Both the position numbers and the translations under genes were made by a program. The notes under the pieces are model-generated. The model was not told where the DNA came from. It saw nothing but the letters and a program-made list of their open reading frames with translations, and ran no database searches. A stretch of 64,000 nucleotides of DNA from Clarireedia homoeocarpa (Eukaryota > Ascomycota > Leotiomycetes > Helotiales > Rutstroemiaceae). Positions 23,739 through 35,194 of the stretch are shown piece by piece. Numbering within the stretch: position 1 is the stretch's first letter; each line of letters starts with the position of its first letter. The stretch covers positions 62,001-126,000 of the forward strand of contig LNKV01000063.1 in NCBI GenBank assembly GCA_001465935.1, given 5' to 3'.

Positions 23739-25070
23739 ATGCAAACATACGAAGGCCTCCGCGCCGGGCAATACAAAGGCGCAGCCAAGATAAAAATCAC
23801 CAGCAACCTAACCTCCTTTCCCAAAGAAATTCTGTCTCTCTACGACACGCTCGAGATCCTCGACCTATCCAATAATCCTCTACTCTCTTCTCTCCCCTCA
23901 GAAATCCACCGTCTCCATAAACTCAAAGTTGCCTTCTTCTCCGACTGCAATTTCACCACCTTCCCTAAGGAACTTGCAAAATGTCGGTCGCTGGAAATGA
24001 TCGCATTCAAAAACAATGGCATGACTACTATCCCTGAAGGTGCCTTCCCACGCAAGCTGCGCTGGTTGATTCTCACCAATAATCGGATTGAGCATATCCC
24101 CAAGAGTATTGGACATTGCCACCGCCTTCAGAAGTGCATGCTAGCAGGGAATAGATTGACGACTTTGCCGGAGGAGATGGCTCACTGTCGAAAGTTGGGA
24201 TTGTTGAGGTTGTCGGTGAATAATATTTCTGTGCTACCGGAATGGCTGTTTCAGCTCCCTGAATTATCGTTCCTCTCGTTCTCTGGAAACCCGTGTGCAT
24301 CACAAGTCGATTCCGACACGATTCTCGAAGAGATTTTCTGGCCAGATTTGCAAGTCCATGAACTGCTAGGTGAAGGCGCATCAGGCATCATTTCAAAAGG
24401 TACATGGACCAAATTAGGCAGTCCAAAAGAAGTAGCAATCAAGCTTTTCAAAGGCGCCGTAACCAGCGACGGCTCTCCCATCGATGAAATGACCGCTTGT
24501 ATTCTCGCCGGCCAACATCCGCATCTGATCTCACCTCTTGCGAAAATCCATTCCCATCCCGAAAACAAACGTGGACTGGTACTCGAGCTCATCCCACCTC
24601 ATTACACAAACCTCGGTCTCCCACCCACCCTCGATAGCTGCACACGCGACGCTTTCCACCCCTTAACTGTTTTCTCCCTCGAAAAATGCAAGAACATCCT
24701 CACGGGAATCGCCTCCGTATCCACCCATCTCCATGCCAAAGGCATCGTGCACGGCGACCTCTACGCGCACAACATCCTAATCAATGAGAATGGGCACGCG
24801 CTTCTCGGTGACTTTGGCGCCGCGAGTGTCTATGATAAGAACCACGCATACGCAGAATTTATCGAGAAGATGGAAGTTCTTGCGTTCGGACACTTGGTTG
24901 AGGATTTATTGGAGTTGGTGGAGAGGAAAGTTACGGTGGGGGAGGATGTTTGGGATGAGAAGGAGGGAGGGGAAGTTGAACTATTGAATGCGTTGCATTA
25001 TTTATGTGTGAATCCAATTGTACAGCAGAGGCCGACGTTTGGAGAGGTTTTGGTGGCGTTGGGTGCGTGA
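23739..25070 (+). CDS. Leucine-rich-repeat protein kinase, bacterial-type architecture
   Basis: One intronless frame of 443 aa. Residues about 15-205 hold seven to eight LRRs of 22-24 residues (LEILDLSNN, LRWLILTNNRIEHIPKSIG, LQKCMLAGNRLTTLPEEM). They run straight into a compact kinase domain at about 208-443. Catalytic elements are present: glycine loop LGEGASG near 209, Lys235 in VAIKLF, HGDLYAHN with Asp340 and Asn345, and DFG with Asp358. HGD in place of HRD marks a non-RD kinase. No signal peptide or membrane segment is seen, so it is probably cytosolic. This order and the QTYEGLRAGQYKGAAKIKIT start closely match a proteobacterial LRR-kinase family as I remember it (Pseudomonas and Burkholderia types) and differ from fungal Ras/adenylate-cyclase LRR proteins. 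Lack of introns also fits transfer from bacteria. The substrate is unknown. Confidence 0.88.
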   Translation: MQTYEGLRAGQYKGAAKIKITSNLTSFPKEILSLYDTLEILDLSNNPLLSSLPSEIHRLHKLKVAFFSDCNFTTFPKELAKCRSLEMIAFKNNGMTTIPEGAFPRKLRWLILTNNRIEHIPKSIGHCHRLQKCMLAGNRLTTLPEEMAHCRKLGLLRLSVNNISVLPEWLFQLPELSFLSFSGNPCASQVDSDTILEEIFWPDLQVHELLGEGASGIISKGTWTKLGSPKEVAIKLFKGAVTSDGSPIDEMTACILAGQHPHLISPLAKIHSHPENKRGLVLELIPPHYTNLGLPPTLDSCTRDAFHPLTVFSLEKCKNILTGIASVSTHLHAKGIVHGDLYAHNILINENGHALLGDFGAASVYDKNHAYAEFIEKMEVLAFGHLVEDLLELVERKVTVGEDVWDEKEGGEVELLNALHYLCVNPIVQQRPTFGEVLVALGA

Positions 25071-25559
25071 TAGAGGGATAGATGGAAGGATGAATAGATG
25101 GATAGACGGATGAATGGGTAGAGCCTAGAATTGGTCAACTGGATGGACTTGGATTATTGTTATAGATCAAATAGAAATACCCAGAAAAAGAATTAGAGCT
25201 TAAAATAAAACAAGATTGCGTTTCGACTACAGATTTAGCCTGGCCACACCGAACTTTGAAGTCAAACCTGGCACAATGGTTTCTGAGATGTTGAGGGATA
25301 CTGATATCGGTATTGATATGCATTTTGTATGCAGTTTCTACAATAGACAGAAAAATATATGATGCCCATCCCTACTCCATTCCATAGCCTAACGCCATTC
25401 CCGCACCATAAGTCGTGCACATGCACCCAAACATGTATACATATCATGCCATTCGCCATACCATCAAATGTGTTGAATCGTCCGATTCCATACCCCTTCC
25501 TGCCTCCCTTTCCAAAACAAATCCCCCCTCATGCTGAATTCCCAGCTTCACGCATCGAT
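25071..25559. other. Intergenic, convergent 3' ends
   Basis: A GATGGATAGA-like low-complexity stretch follows the kinase stop (25070-25120). No gene is visible between the two converging stop codons. Confidence 0.55.
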
Positions 25560-27788
25560 CTATCTAGTAACAGCATCCAAACCAACCTGCAGCCCGGTCA
25601 AATCTCCCAAGTACTGCAGGTCCCCCGAGTTAAAGCCCGCATCAAACGACGCTCCTCCTCCATATCCCATATCATCCAGGCCATTACCCATCGCCACAAA
25701 GCCCAGCCCAGCAGCGCCATCCCTCCCACTGGCCATTCCCACAAACTCCGAAGTCCCTCTACCTCCCCTGCCCCTTCCCCTGCCCCTCCCTCCCTCCACC
25801 CCCAACCCCACATCCGCAAATACCCCCCTCGCAATCTTCTTCAGCTCCCTCTCTGTGCTCCTCGCGCCACCCCAAACTTGCGCAAACGTTTTCGTCGCGC
25901 CAAGTCCCAAACGAATTCTATCCCTCGTCATCTTCCACGCATTCCCGCCCTTCTCGCCTCTCGGGTCGAAAAGATAAGCACATGCACTAAGATTGGCTAG
26001 CGTGGCTTTGGTTATACCGCAGATACCGAGTGGAGTGTGGAGGAGGATGGGTGAGGGGAGTGCGTAGAGGTTTATGGCGGTTTGTGCTGCGTCAATGGCT
26101 TTTTTTGTGTGGATCCAGTGAGTGAGATCTTGGGTACCGGAGGAGGAGGTACTAGGAGGTGGAGGTGCGCAGCGGGAGAGTTTCTCGAGTGGGGAGTGGT
26201 AGAGGCGGGAGAGGGGACGGTGGATGTAGAGTAGGAGACTGCATTTTGAGTGTCTTAGCATGACATTTAGACATGAAAATAATGCAGCACTTACGTTTGT
26301 AACATGTTGTGAGCTTGGAATAATAACTGATCAATCTCCTCATTTTTATCCACCACGCCCTGTTTCTCTTTCGGTAAATGAATCTTCCAGTTCACGAGCA
26401 TAGCATCCGCATTGGTGACAGCTGGCTCCAATTCCTTGCCAGTAATATTTGTTATGCTGAGTATAGTACCCATGATTCGTGTTAGGTCGATGAGATAAGT
26501 AAAGGAGGAAAAAATCGGCATTTCGTCTTCGAAATCACGGGAATCGTATTCGAATAGTGTCCGAGGTCTTGGTATGCACTGCTAAAAGTCAGCACTTCTG
26601 CATATTCCCAAGGGGCGAGGGCGAATTACTCCGCATTCGTAATCGTAGTCTTCGCACGGAAGATCAACCTGTGCCTCAACGCCCGACAAACTAAAACTAA
26701 TTAGCAAAGGTATAGAATTTCTGTTTAGTTTCAATAAATCCTCACAGAAAACTTGAAGCACTAGCGATCCCGGCAAAGGCTCCATCTGCAATGAACAGAC
26801 CCCAATAAGTTCTCCTCCAACTTTCAGCTAATATTGGATCTCGTTCGATACCTGCGAAAGCTCTTTGGTTCATCCCGATTTCCAAAGCGATATAAATATT
26901 CCTATCCAATACAACACGTGCATGATCTCTTTCACCCTCTCCATGAATTGCGATGGCTAGCAAGAGTAATGTCTGCACAGTGAAGCCGTTCGGTGGCAAA
27001 TCCGGCCGATCCAGCTGGCCTAGAGCAATAGCACGGAACTCCAATGAAGACAAATCCGGTGCGTAGAGAGAACCAATATACTGCATTACAGGCAGCAAGT
27101 GCCTGAGAGATTCTGGATCCGACTCCCATCTGCTGAGAAGTTGGCTCTTTGGTATGATGTAAGGATGAGCTTTATGAAAGAAGCTACGTAGATGTTAGTG
27201 GCGAATACTAGACAGAAGCATAGTGCTACAAACTTGTAATAAAGGTCTATCAATCTCCTAGGATCGACTACGGGTTGAATGCTGCTCAATCTCGAGGAAG
27301 AACTGGCAGGACTTGGAGCCCCAGATGAGAGTCCAGCCCAAGAATCACTCGAATTGCCAACAAGAGATCCGCTCGAGCTTGGATAACCACTCTGATCAGA
27401 AGCCGATTGTCCACGAGCTTGTTCTTTAACAGAACCTCTCTTCCGAGGAGCATTCTTATCCCTCATTCCCCTGCGAGATTTTGCGTAGAAGCATGGCTTG
27501 TCATCCTGCTGGCATCGACTGCACGATGGCATCTCTGCACCACATTTGACATGGCGACTTCGGCACTGTCGGAATGATTAGCTTGATGACGGGGTCGAAT
27601 GAAGCTTAATTTACCGGAACACATGCTAATGAGACCCTTATTCCTCCTCGGGACTCATGACTGTGGAAGGTTGACTGATTGGTATTCTCGATTTCTTGGA
27701 GTGGAGATCCGAAGTCAAAGAACATTGACATAGCCTCCCCCCCCTCTTTGGATGAAATCAGACTCTCCCTATGGTTTCCAAGACTCAT
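25560..27788 (-). CDS. Zn2Cys6 fungal transcription factor with fungal-specific middle homology domain
   Basis: Minus strand, six exons: 27788-27615, 27565-27234, 27183-26746, 26696-26630, 26581-26295 and 26238-25560 (658 aa). All phases close. Joining exons 1 and 2 completes the binuclear zinc cluster: Cys56, Cys59, Cys66, Cys73, Cys76 and Cys83 (spacing 2-6-6-2-6). A Ser-rich linker follows, then the dimer/effector region: LIDLYYNFFHKAHPYIIPKS, LGQLDRPDLPPNGFTVQTLL, IALEIGMNQRAF and ESWRRTYWGLFIAD. This is the fungal_trans domain. The C-terminal exon has a Gly/Arg-rich patch and a Gly-rich tail (residues about 560-650). A second possible start lies at Met20. The regulated pathway cannot be told from sequence; no enzyme cluster surrounds it. 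Confidence 0.88.
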
Positions 27789-30121
27789 TTTGTCTTGGAG
27801 TGATCGGATTTTCCGGTTAGAAATGTCGTACAGTAAGTACTTCGTGGTAGAACGAACGTATGCCTCTTTGAGAATATGTAGGCTTGCTCTGTGTTGATAT
27901 ACTTTGTGATACTTGAGGATTCTTCGAGAGCTGAAAACTGGCGTGGCAAGCTGATGATCCTAATTGTGATGCTTTAATTTGTTTAGGATATTGAAACCAC
28001 GTTCAAGGAGTTGTATACAGTAAGGCGCAAGAAATAGACTACGCCTAATTTGGACCCACCACCCTACCACAAGTAAGCTTGTTTCTGTCAGCAACCAGGT
28101 GCCTCATGTCAGCAAAATGCTCCGCATCATGAATGATAAGGTTGGAGTTTAAAATAACCTTGGCACCACTAGAGAATTTAACGCCAGACAGAAGTGCCCT
28201 TAGTCATTTTGACGGTTGCTTAACAGGGACTGCAGCAGGGTAGTGGCTGGAATTTGTGCTAATGAATATATCGAGATGTACAAGCAACGCTACAAGCTCA
28301 CCAATGACGATTGTCGTGGTCATGGAACTATATGCCAAGGTTTGATGTACCGAAGCCCGCGCGGGATTTGAAAGAACATGCATGATGTATAATGAGCGGG
28401 TATCCTGGAGCATCCCACTGATTTAAACATGGATGCATCTTTCCGCAAAGATGCGGATGAGGAAGTGCGTATATTTACCAATCAGAGTGTAGATTACTTG
28501 GCCGATAGAAAGGTATAATTGGGATCTGGGGTATGGTTCGACTGGTCGGATTGTGTACCGAGTAGGCTGCACTTTAAGTGTACATAAGAAAGGATAAGTT
28601 AAGACTAGCAGACGCAAAGCACTGACAGGTAAGGGTTCTGCGCCCTTCAACTACACCGACAAAGTGTATTCTGACGACAAGTGTAGCATCAACATATGCA
28701 GAAGTTTGATGGATTCTACAAGTTTATTCTATCTTCTGATATGTCTTTACACGACAAGTCATGAAAACACCCCGGCCTTACATGCACTCTGTGATTGTGA
28801 TTCGCATGTAGATCAGGTCTCATTGCAGCTAGCAAACGGTGAAGTTGAGATGTAGCATTTGACGATCGGACTCTAGCGACTGTTCGCATTTGACGAACAG
28901 GGTTCACTTGTACGAGTAGTCATCGTATCATACTTTGAAGAAAACAAGTATATGACTATCACTAGATCAGATAGTTTAATCCTTTCCCGTGTGCCTGGCA
29001 GAACTTTCTGAGGCGCGGGGGTACTCGTAAATATCCAGGTAAGTGTTGTGAAGCATAAATCTTTCCCTAGAAAAACATATCGGCCATCCGCCAGGCTATG
29101 GCGGAAATGTCTTGTGCCGATGCCAGCGATGTAGGACAACCTAACATTACTAGACGTATGGCAAAAGGTGGTTTTCGCAGAATTTTTGTAAGCGGTGAAA
29201 GTGTTTGGGGGTATGTCAGCACTTTGCAGATGTGCCTGCACACTACTGCCAATCAGTATCGCAAAAGCTAGCAAAACGAAACAAGCAACCTGCAAGATGA
29301 GAATTGTGCCAGGGAATGATGCTCATCGCAGGAAAATGACAGTGAGCCATGCGTAATATCGTCTCACATCTCATAGAGATGCACGGCCATCACCGTGGAA
29401 GGGGCTGGGCCCCTTGGAGGAGCACAGAACCAGACACGTTCTGGGGTCACGCGTCTACCCAAATATGGATGCACATCGGTTGTACAACCGTCAGCTTATA
29501 TGCCTTAGTTGTTACTAATGATTTCGCTGGTTTGTAATGATGCCGATTTTAGCTGGTGAGCCAATCTGAGAAGGACCCGAGTTTTGGCCCTGAAACGAAA
29601 TGGCAGGGTCTGGACGGGAAACCAACGATTCTGGGCTTCATGGCGTTGAAGTGGTGAGATTCGAAGACGAGCTAGCCCAAAGCAGCAAATGGCTTAACCT
29701 ATCCGCGTGTCGAAACAACCCCGGCTCATGAGCTTCTCGACTTATACGCTCAAATTGCTCCCGGGAGCCTCGATGTCAGACTTCTAACATGCTCACAAGG
29801 CGTAGACATTAGACTTCTAAAGCGTTCCAGTGCTCAGATGTCAGACTTCTAAAACTGCAAGATTCTCACGTGCCAAGACTAGAATACCGTTACCCAATTT
29901 CGTCCTAGATTCACTTATCAAAACCATCCGGCCGCAACAACTTTAATCCGGAGCCAGTAAATCAACCTCGGCATCTGCTGGGCCAGTACCATCACTACTG
30001 ACTAAGCATCACAAGCCCAAACGCATGCAGTCTTCACAAACAACCCCCAAATCACCCTAGCTAGCTATCGAACGACAACCACCCTCCATACATATACACC
30101 AATCCGCCCAATGCGACCCCG
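27789..30121. other. Gene-poor stretch
   Basis: Only one candidate small gene (28873-29295, minus) is seen. Near 29773-29852 the motif CAGACTTCTAA (once as TAGACTTCTAA) occurs three times within 80 bases, ahead of the Pex2 gene. Confidence 0.5.
28873..29295 (-). CDS. Possible small secreted protein (weak)
   Basis: A single frame of 140 aa starts with a convincing signal peptide: MQVACFVLLAFAILIGSSVQA, hydrophobic core then Ala-rich cleavage region. The rest (HLQSADIPPNTFTAYKNSAK onward) has no recognised family, few cysteines and a less protein-like tail after about residue 95. A real gene might be shorter or contain an intron. The evidence is the signal peptide and its isolation in an otherwise empty stretch, so confidence is low. 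Confidence 0.3.
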   Translation of the reverse strand: MQVACFVLLAFAILIGSSVQAHLQSADIPPNTFTAYKNSAKTTFCHTSSNVRLSYIAGIGTRHFRHSLADGRYVFLGKDLCFTTLTWIFTSTPAPQKVLPGTRERIKLSDLVIVIYLFSSKYDTMTTRTSEPCSSNANSR

Positions 30122-31615
30122 ATGACATCCAACAACTTCACACTCGCGCAACAGCGCCTTGCCGCCCGACGACAAGCCCGCGAAATCGCCGCCCAAAACC
30201 ACCTCACCGCACAACGCGAAGCCTCCCGTCTCGCCCAACAAGTCTCCTCCCTCCCCTTCCCCTTCTCCAGCCTCGGCAACGCTGGCCTCACAACCTGGTC
30301 CGCAATCCGTGGCCGCGAAGGCACGCGCCCTGCCTTTCGCGTCGGGCAAGTCGATGCAGAGCTCCTCGATGAAGAACTCGTCGAATTGCTCAAAGGCCAA
30401 GTAGGCGAAGGACTGAAGTATTTCAGCCCACACATCCTCGACGACTGGTCTGCAGAGATTCTGCTCTTGCTGCGAGCGGTGATCTTCAAGCTCTCGGTAT
30501 GGGATCACGATGCGACGTACGGCGCATCATTGCAGAATCTACGGTTCACCGATGCGCGGAAATCAGGTCCGGTTCTGGTGTCCCCAAGTAAATGGCAGAA
30601 GGCACTTTACGGATTATTTACCGTGGGAGGGAAATATGCTTGGACGCGCTGGGAATACTATCTCCTAGGTCATGATGATGGGTATAGCACGCCGTCGCCG
30701 CTGATGCAGCGGCTGTCACGGCTTACAACGGGGTTGACGAATATTCACTCAACGGCGGCATTTGCATCGTTTTTGGTGTTTCTTGTTAATGGTCGTTACC
30801 GCACTCTCCTCGATCGCATCTTGCGTCTGAGACTTGCGCCCCCTTCATCACAGATCAGCCGCGAGGTCTCCTTCGAGTATCTCAATCGCCAACTCGTCTG
30901 GCACGCCTTCACCGAATTTCTACTTTTCGTCCTCCCGCTCGTGGGTATCTCCCGCTGGCGCCGCATCCTCGCCCGCGCATGGCGACGCACCAAATCACTT
31001 CTCACATCCTCTTCTTCCTCCTCTGATGCCGACGAAGACGAAGCTTCCACTCACAAAGGCGAGCTCTCCTTCCTCCCCGAACGCACCTGCGCAATCTGCT
31101 ACCACGATCAGAATTCGCAGACTTCAGAAAACGAAGTCATGGGCGCGGCAGCTGCGGGTGTGATTGGCAACGCGCAGACGGACATCACGAATCCGTATGA
31201 GGCGGAGTGTGGGTGTGTGTATTGTTTTGTGTGTTTGGCGACAAGACTGGAGGCGGAGGATGGAGAGGGTTGGGTATGTTTGAGGTGTGGGAGGGAGGTG
31301 AAGGAGGGGAGACCTTGGAGTGGGGATGTGCTTATTGAGGAGGGGGAGGAAGAGGAGGAGAAGGAGAAGGAGAAAAAAGGAGAGGGGAGGAGCGTGGGGC
31401 TTGAGGATGGGGGTTTGAGGAACGTGGAGCCGAGAGCTGAGGAGGAAGAGGAGGATAAGCAAGGAGAGTATGAGGGAGAAGGAAAGCGAGTGGATTACAA
31501 AAAGAGGGAACTTGCAGGTGAAGATTCCTCTTCAGATCGCGCATCCCAGATGGGCCGGGATGAAACGTATGATCAGGAAGAAGACCAGGGGTTCCTGTAC
31601 GAAGACGAGGAATGA
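30122..31615 (+). CDS. PEX2: Peroxisomal biogenesis factor 2 (Pex2), RING E3 ligase
   Basis: One intronless frame of 497 aa. Residues about 60-285 form the Pex2/10/12 N-terminal membrane domain: VDAELLDEELVELLKGQ, WSAEILLLLRAVIFKLSVWD, KALYGLFTVGGKYAWTRWE and FTEFLLFVLPLVGISRWRRI. Residues 323-389 are the RING domain: CAIC, ECGCVYCFVC and CLRC, with Cys instead of His at the central ligand position. Pex2 works with Pex10 and Pex12 in the peroxisomal membrane to ubiquitinate the import receptor Pex5 so it can be recycled. The tail after residue 400 is a long run of Glu, Lys and Gly, longer than I would expect for the family. Met at 30122 is chosen because the upstream ATG is out of frame. Confidence 0.94.
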   Translation: MTSNNFTLAQQRLAARRQAREIAAQNHLTAQREASRLAQQVSSLPFPFSSLGNAGLTTWSAIRGREGTRPAFRVGQVDAELLDEELVELLKGQVGEGLKYFSPHILDDWSAEILLLLRAVIFKLSVWDHDATYGASLQNLRFTDARKSGPVLVSPSKWQKALYGLFTVGGKYAWTRWEYYLLGHDDGYSTPSPLMQRLSRLTTGLTNIHSTAAFASFLVFLVNGRYRTLLDRILRLRLAPPSSQISREVSFEYLNRQLVWHAFTEFLLFVLPLVGISRWRRILARAWRRTKSLLTSSSSSSDADEDEASTHKGELSFLPERTCAICYHDQNSQTSENEVMGAAAAGVIGNAQTDITNPYEAECGCVYCFVCLATRLEAEDGEGWVCLRCGREVKEGRPWSGDVLIEEGEEEEEKEKEKKGEGRSVGLEDGGLRNVEPRAEEEEEDKQGEYEGEGKRVDYKKRELAGEDSSSDRASQMGRDETYDQEEDQGFLYEDEE

Positions 31616-31802
31616 TCGAAGTAATCATGTGAAATGTGTTTCTAATTAGCAAGCAGCGAGCATCTGGTCTGATACCTTTGGACGAATCTTTTGGGTGTTT
31701 TGGCATTCAGGCGTCATATCATATCGGAATCAGGAGTTATTACTGGGATGGAGGGATGGTGTGGGTGCGGAAAATGGATTTGCTTTGGTGAATAGAAGCG
31801 CT

Positions 31803-31820
31803 TGTGTGTGTGTGTGTGTG
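31803..31820. repeat. TG dinucleotide repeat
   Basis: Nine copies of GT/TG in the 3' region of Pex2. Confidence 0.8.
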
Positions 31821-32127
31821 CTTCCTTGCTTGCCGAAAGAAAGAAATTTTATATACAAATAATGCAATTGCAATGGCAGTGCGACGACGAATTTAATCAT
31901 TATTATTACCATTATATTGCGGAAGCGTAGGAATTTCTATCTTGTGAATCGTGAAAGAAGTACATACGTATGCACAGATGCCCACCATGCAAGTACATTA
32001 TGGGCATCTTCCATCTCGATCTGACGCCAGCCAACCAACATAAAAATCATACATACATCCATCTATATTTTACACGATATGTCCCTCCGTTACAACCAAG
32101 CATCTTAATTTCACTTATATCCCACTC

Positions 32128-33120
32128 CTACTTCTCCTCCCACATCCTCACAGTCTCCAACTCCACCTCTCCACTCCCCATCCCCCTCCCTCCATAAAAC
32201 TTCCCCTTCCTCCCCATCTTCTCCTCTGTAACCCATTTCCTCCCTGCGACCAACCCCCTTACCACCGCAAAAATGATACAAATCGCCACTGCAATACCAA
32301 ATACATACGCAGCCACCATTCCGTTCCTCGCCTTTGCCGGATCCAAAAACGAATACACATACTGATGTTTCGTGGCGACGGTAATGTACGCCAGTCCCAG
32401 ATAGCACGCTAGAATGACAATCAGCCAGAGGAGATGAATCCAGGGCGCCGGGTTAGTCCTCGCGAAGATGATCTCGAAGAGCGCGAAACAGGTGTTGAGC
32501 GCGTGCTCGGAGATGTTGGACCAGGCAGTGAAGACTTGGGGGAACCAGCCGGTGGGGTAGACGCCTCGGAAGATGACGCCCCAGTATACGATGGTTACGA
32601 GAAGGGGGAAGGTGGTGATGGTTGTGTGGAAGAGGGCGTGGAGGGCTTGCAGGGGGCGGGGAAGTCGGTTAAGGAGAGGGGTGCCGCCGTGGAGGGCATA
32701 AGTGAAGGTGTGGATGGCGGCGGTGAGGAAGTAGAAGGCTATGCCCCAGTAGCAAAGAACTGATTGGTGTGTTAGTAAGTTGTGAGATGGATTCTAGAGT
32801 GAGGGGGGAGGTGGTTAGGGGAACTTACTGGTGAAGTAAGAGAATTCGAAGCGGGCCATAGCACTTCCATTTTGGTACTTTGCTATTTCCCAGAAGATAA
32901 CGAAGAGGAGGACGAAGAATGCATAGAATGACTATCGTGCGTTAGATTTGCCTGGGAACAGAAATTGGTTTGTAGGGGTCGTATATGAGCGAATACTTAC
33001 GATAGCAGCTCTGACGGCGAAGAGTGCCCATGGAGGCAGTAACCATGATGTCTCGAACCGATGACTTGGATCCCAGATATCGTCTCCGAACCTGAAGACG
33101 TGCAATTTAGAGCTTACCAT
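32128..33120 (-). CDS. FAR-17a/AIG1-like integral membrane protein
   Basis: Minus strand, exons 33120-33001, 32931-32829 and 32759-32128 (284 aa); phases agree and both donors are GTAAGT. About six membrane segments are visible: PPWALFAVRAAISFYAFFVL, the LCYWGIAFYFLTAAIH region, TFPLLVTIVYWGVIF, APWIHLLWLIVILACYLGLA and VFGIAVAICIIFAVVRGLVA. SEHALNTCFALFEIIFARTN and the W-x-L-L-W-L-I pattern recall the Rolling-stone/FAR-17a (androgen-induced AIG1) family, whose animal members hydrolyse fatty-acid esters of hydroxy fatty acids. I infer a membrane protein of the ER or plasma membrane, possibly with lipid hydrolase activity; the activity is unproven in fungi. It converges on Pex2. Confidence 0.8.
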
Positions 33121-33725
33121 GGTCGAGGTAGTGGCCTTGGTAGGGACTTGGCGAAGGGGGAAGGGGGGGTTTCTTGTTTCTTTATTTTTTTATTTTTTAT
33201 TTTTTTGGCTGACGATGAAGGATGAAGGGGGGTGACTTTTCTGGTCAAGGTCTGAACGAAAGTCTTGGGAAGAAATGCGTGATACCAGATCACAGCAAGT
33301 GGATAAAGTTGTTTAACGAGAAGTCCAAAAGGAATCCGTGCGACAGAAGAGGCAGTTCTACTTCGCATGTGATGTGATATCTTTTTCGAGATGAAGGGAG
33401 GTGGAGGCGGAGGCGTGAAAGCAAGCGCCTTTGAAATTTCTCCAGTTAAAAAAATATGCGAAGCTGGAATTTGTCTCGCCGAACCCTGTACAGTGGCTGA
33501 GATAAGGAAATCTAGGGGTTCCAGCAACCGGTTTATCCTTGCACCCCAGACGAGAAAGGTATTCAATGCCGAGTAACAGTGGGGAAAGGCGAGGCCATTT
33601 GAAATTGCTGTTTGTGGCTGCGACGTCGTAAGTGGATGCGGTACGAAGGTCCTGGATTTGGAGATGGAAGAAGATTGAAGGACGACGTGTTTTTGGGAAG
33701 AGTTGGAGATGGAGGCAAACGGAGG

Positions 33726-33758
33726 GAAAGTCGAAAGTCGAAAGTCGAAAGTCGAAAG
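33726..33758. repeat. GTCGAAA heptamer repeat
   Basis: Four to five copies of a seven-base unit, followed by GGAAAA-type low complexity. Confidence 0.85.
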
Positions 33759-35050
33759 CAAAAAGATGGAAGAATGGAAAAAGGAAAAAGGAAAATGGAA
33801 GACGGAAAATGGAAATTGACTTAGGGTTCATGGTCAAGGGCTAAGGGTTCCAACTTGAATTCAGAAACGAGCAAAATAAACTTTGTGCGTGCAAGTCGTG
33901 GCTTTTCCCCTGGCGTGCGAGACGATGGAGCTAGTGTCCGCTGTCAAGCTTCGTTTCCCGGACAAACAAAAGCAACTCAACTACTTTATCCACCAAGTCG
34001 AAATCTCCGTCATTTCTGTGTACGCCCGCCATTGTGGGTTGGCTGTTGCAGTGGTCCACTGATTCATTCCCATGGTAGCGACGTCGACAGCTTCGATCAA
34101 GGCTGGCTGAAACTCCCAATCGCTGCCCACCGTTCGCAAGTGCAGCGTCGCCGTGATATCAATCCGACTGTCGCAGAAGCCATTTTCGAAACCATATCGG
34201 AAAGGAAGTGCATAGCCGTTACCAGCTGCCGATCATGACGCGGCGGCTGCGCTGAACGTAGCATTTGGAAGAATTGGATACTCGAGAGGCGTGCTCGATG
34301 GTACGGTGCATTTTTAAGTGGTAACGACTGACTGCCGGATGTATCGACGGCGGTCAGCTGAATAGCCGGTTACCTTTGACCTGCCCACCAACGAATTGAT
34401 GCCAATCACCATCACAGACTCGAAAGTTGTGTCGTGAGAGGTCGCACAGGATGTTGGATGCTTCATCTCTTGCTATGGGATGATACTTCCTGTCGCATAT
34501 TAGCCGAGAGCTTCAGCTTTTAGATCCGGCGCCTCGACATCAGATGGGAGTGCTCAATGTCTGCGATGCATTCCAACGTGAGGTTGAAGTTGTGGGCGAT
34601 CGACGCGCTGAAATGGTCCGTGATGATTACGGTCACCTCTGCAAATCCAACGGCGATGACTGTCGAGTTCCCACTACATCTGCGGAGATTTAGCGTGATA
34701 GTCGGTCTTGGATGAGCAATTGTCAAAGTTCGACTCCTCGATGAGAGTGGGCGAGGTAAGATGTGGTCGACATTCAATTTCCGGGTAATCAAATCAATGA
34801 TAATCCGGTATAACTGTTCATAGCCAATACAGAAGATATATGAATGGAAAACCAGGGGACAAATTAATTATTGCTCCATACCACTAAAATTCCAAAATAT
34901 TGAGTGAGCGATAGGGGATTCTGTGACGACATTTTCCCCGTCTCATAAAATCTAAGATTATCAATAAAATGTTTCTTATTGCTTGAATCAACGTATTATT
35001 GGACCATATACTTCGTAAATTGAAGTAGGATTAAACGACTGTGCCTCAGA

Positions 35051-35194
35051 ATACAGACAGGATACAGACAGGATACAGACAGGATACAGACAGGATACAG
35101 ACAGAATATAGACAGAATACAGACAGAATACAGACAGAATACAGACAGAATACAGACAGAATACAGACAGAATACAGACAGAATACAGACAGAG
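35051..35194. repeat. 11-bp minisatellite, about 13 copies
   Basis: Units of ATACAGACAGR. The first units end in G and the later ones in A, so the array has two homogeneous blocks. Because 11 is not a multiple of three, all frames stay open and produce false repeat proteins on both strands. Confidence 0.95.

Noticed and set aside
35051..35194. Possible CRISPR-like array
   Set aside because: Units are contiguous with no unique spacers, and the genome is fungal. It is a minisatellite.
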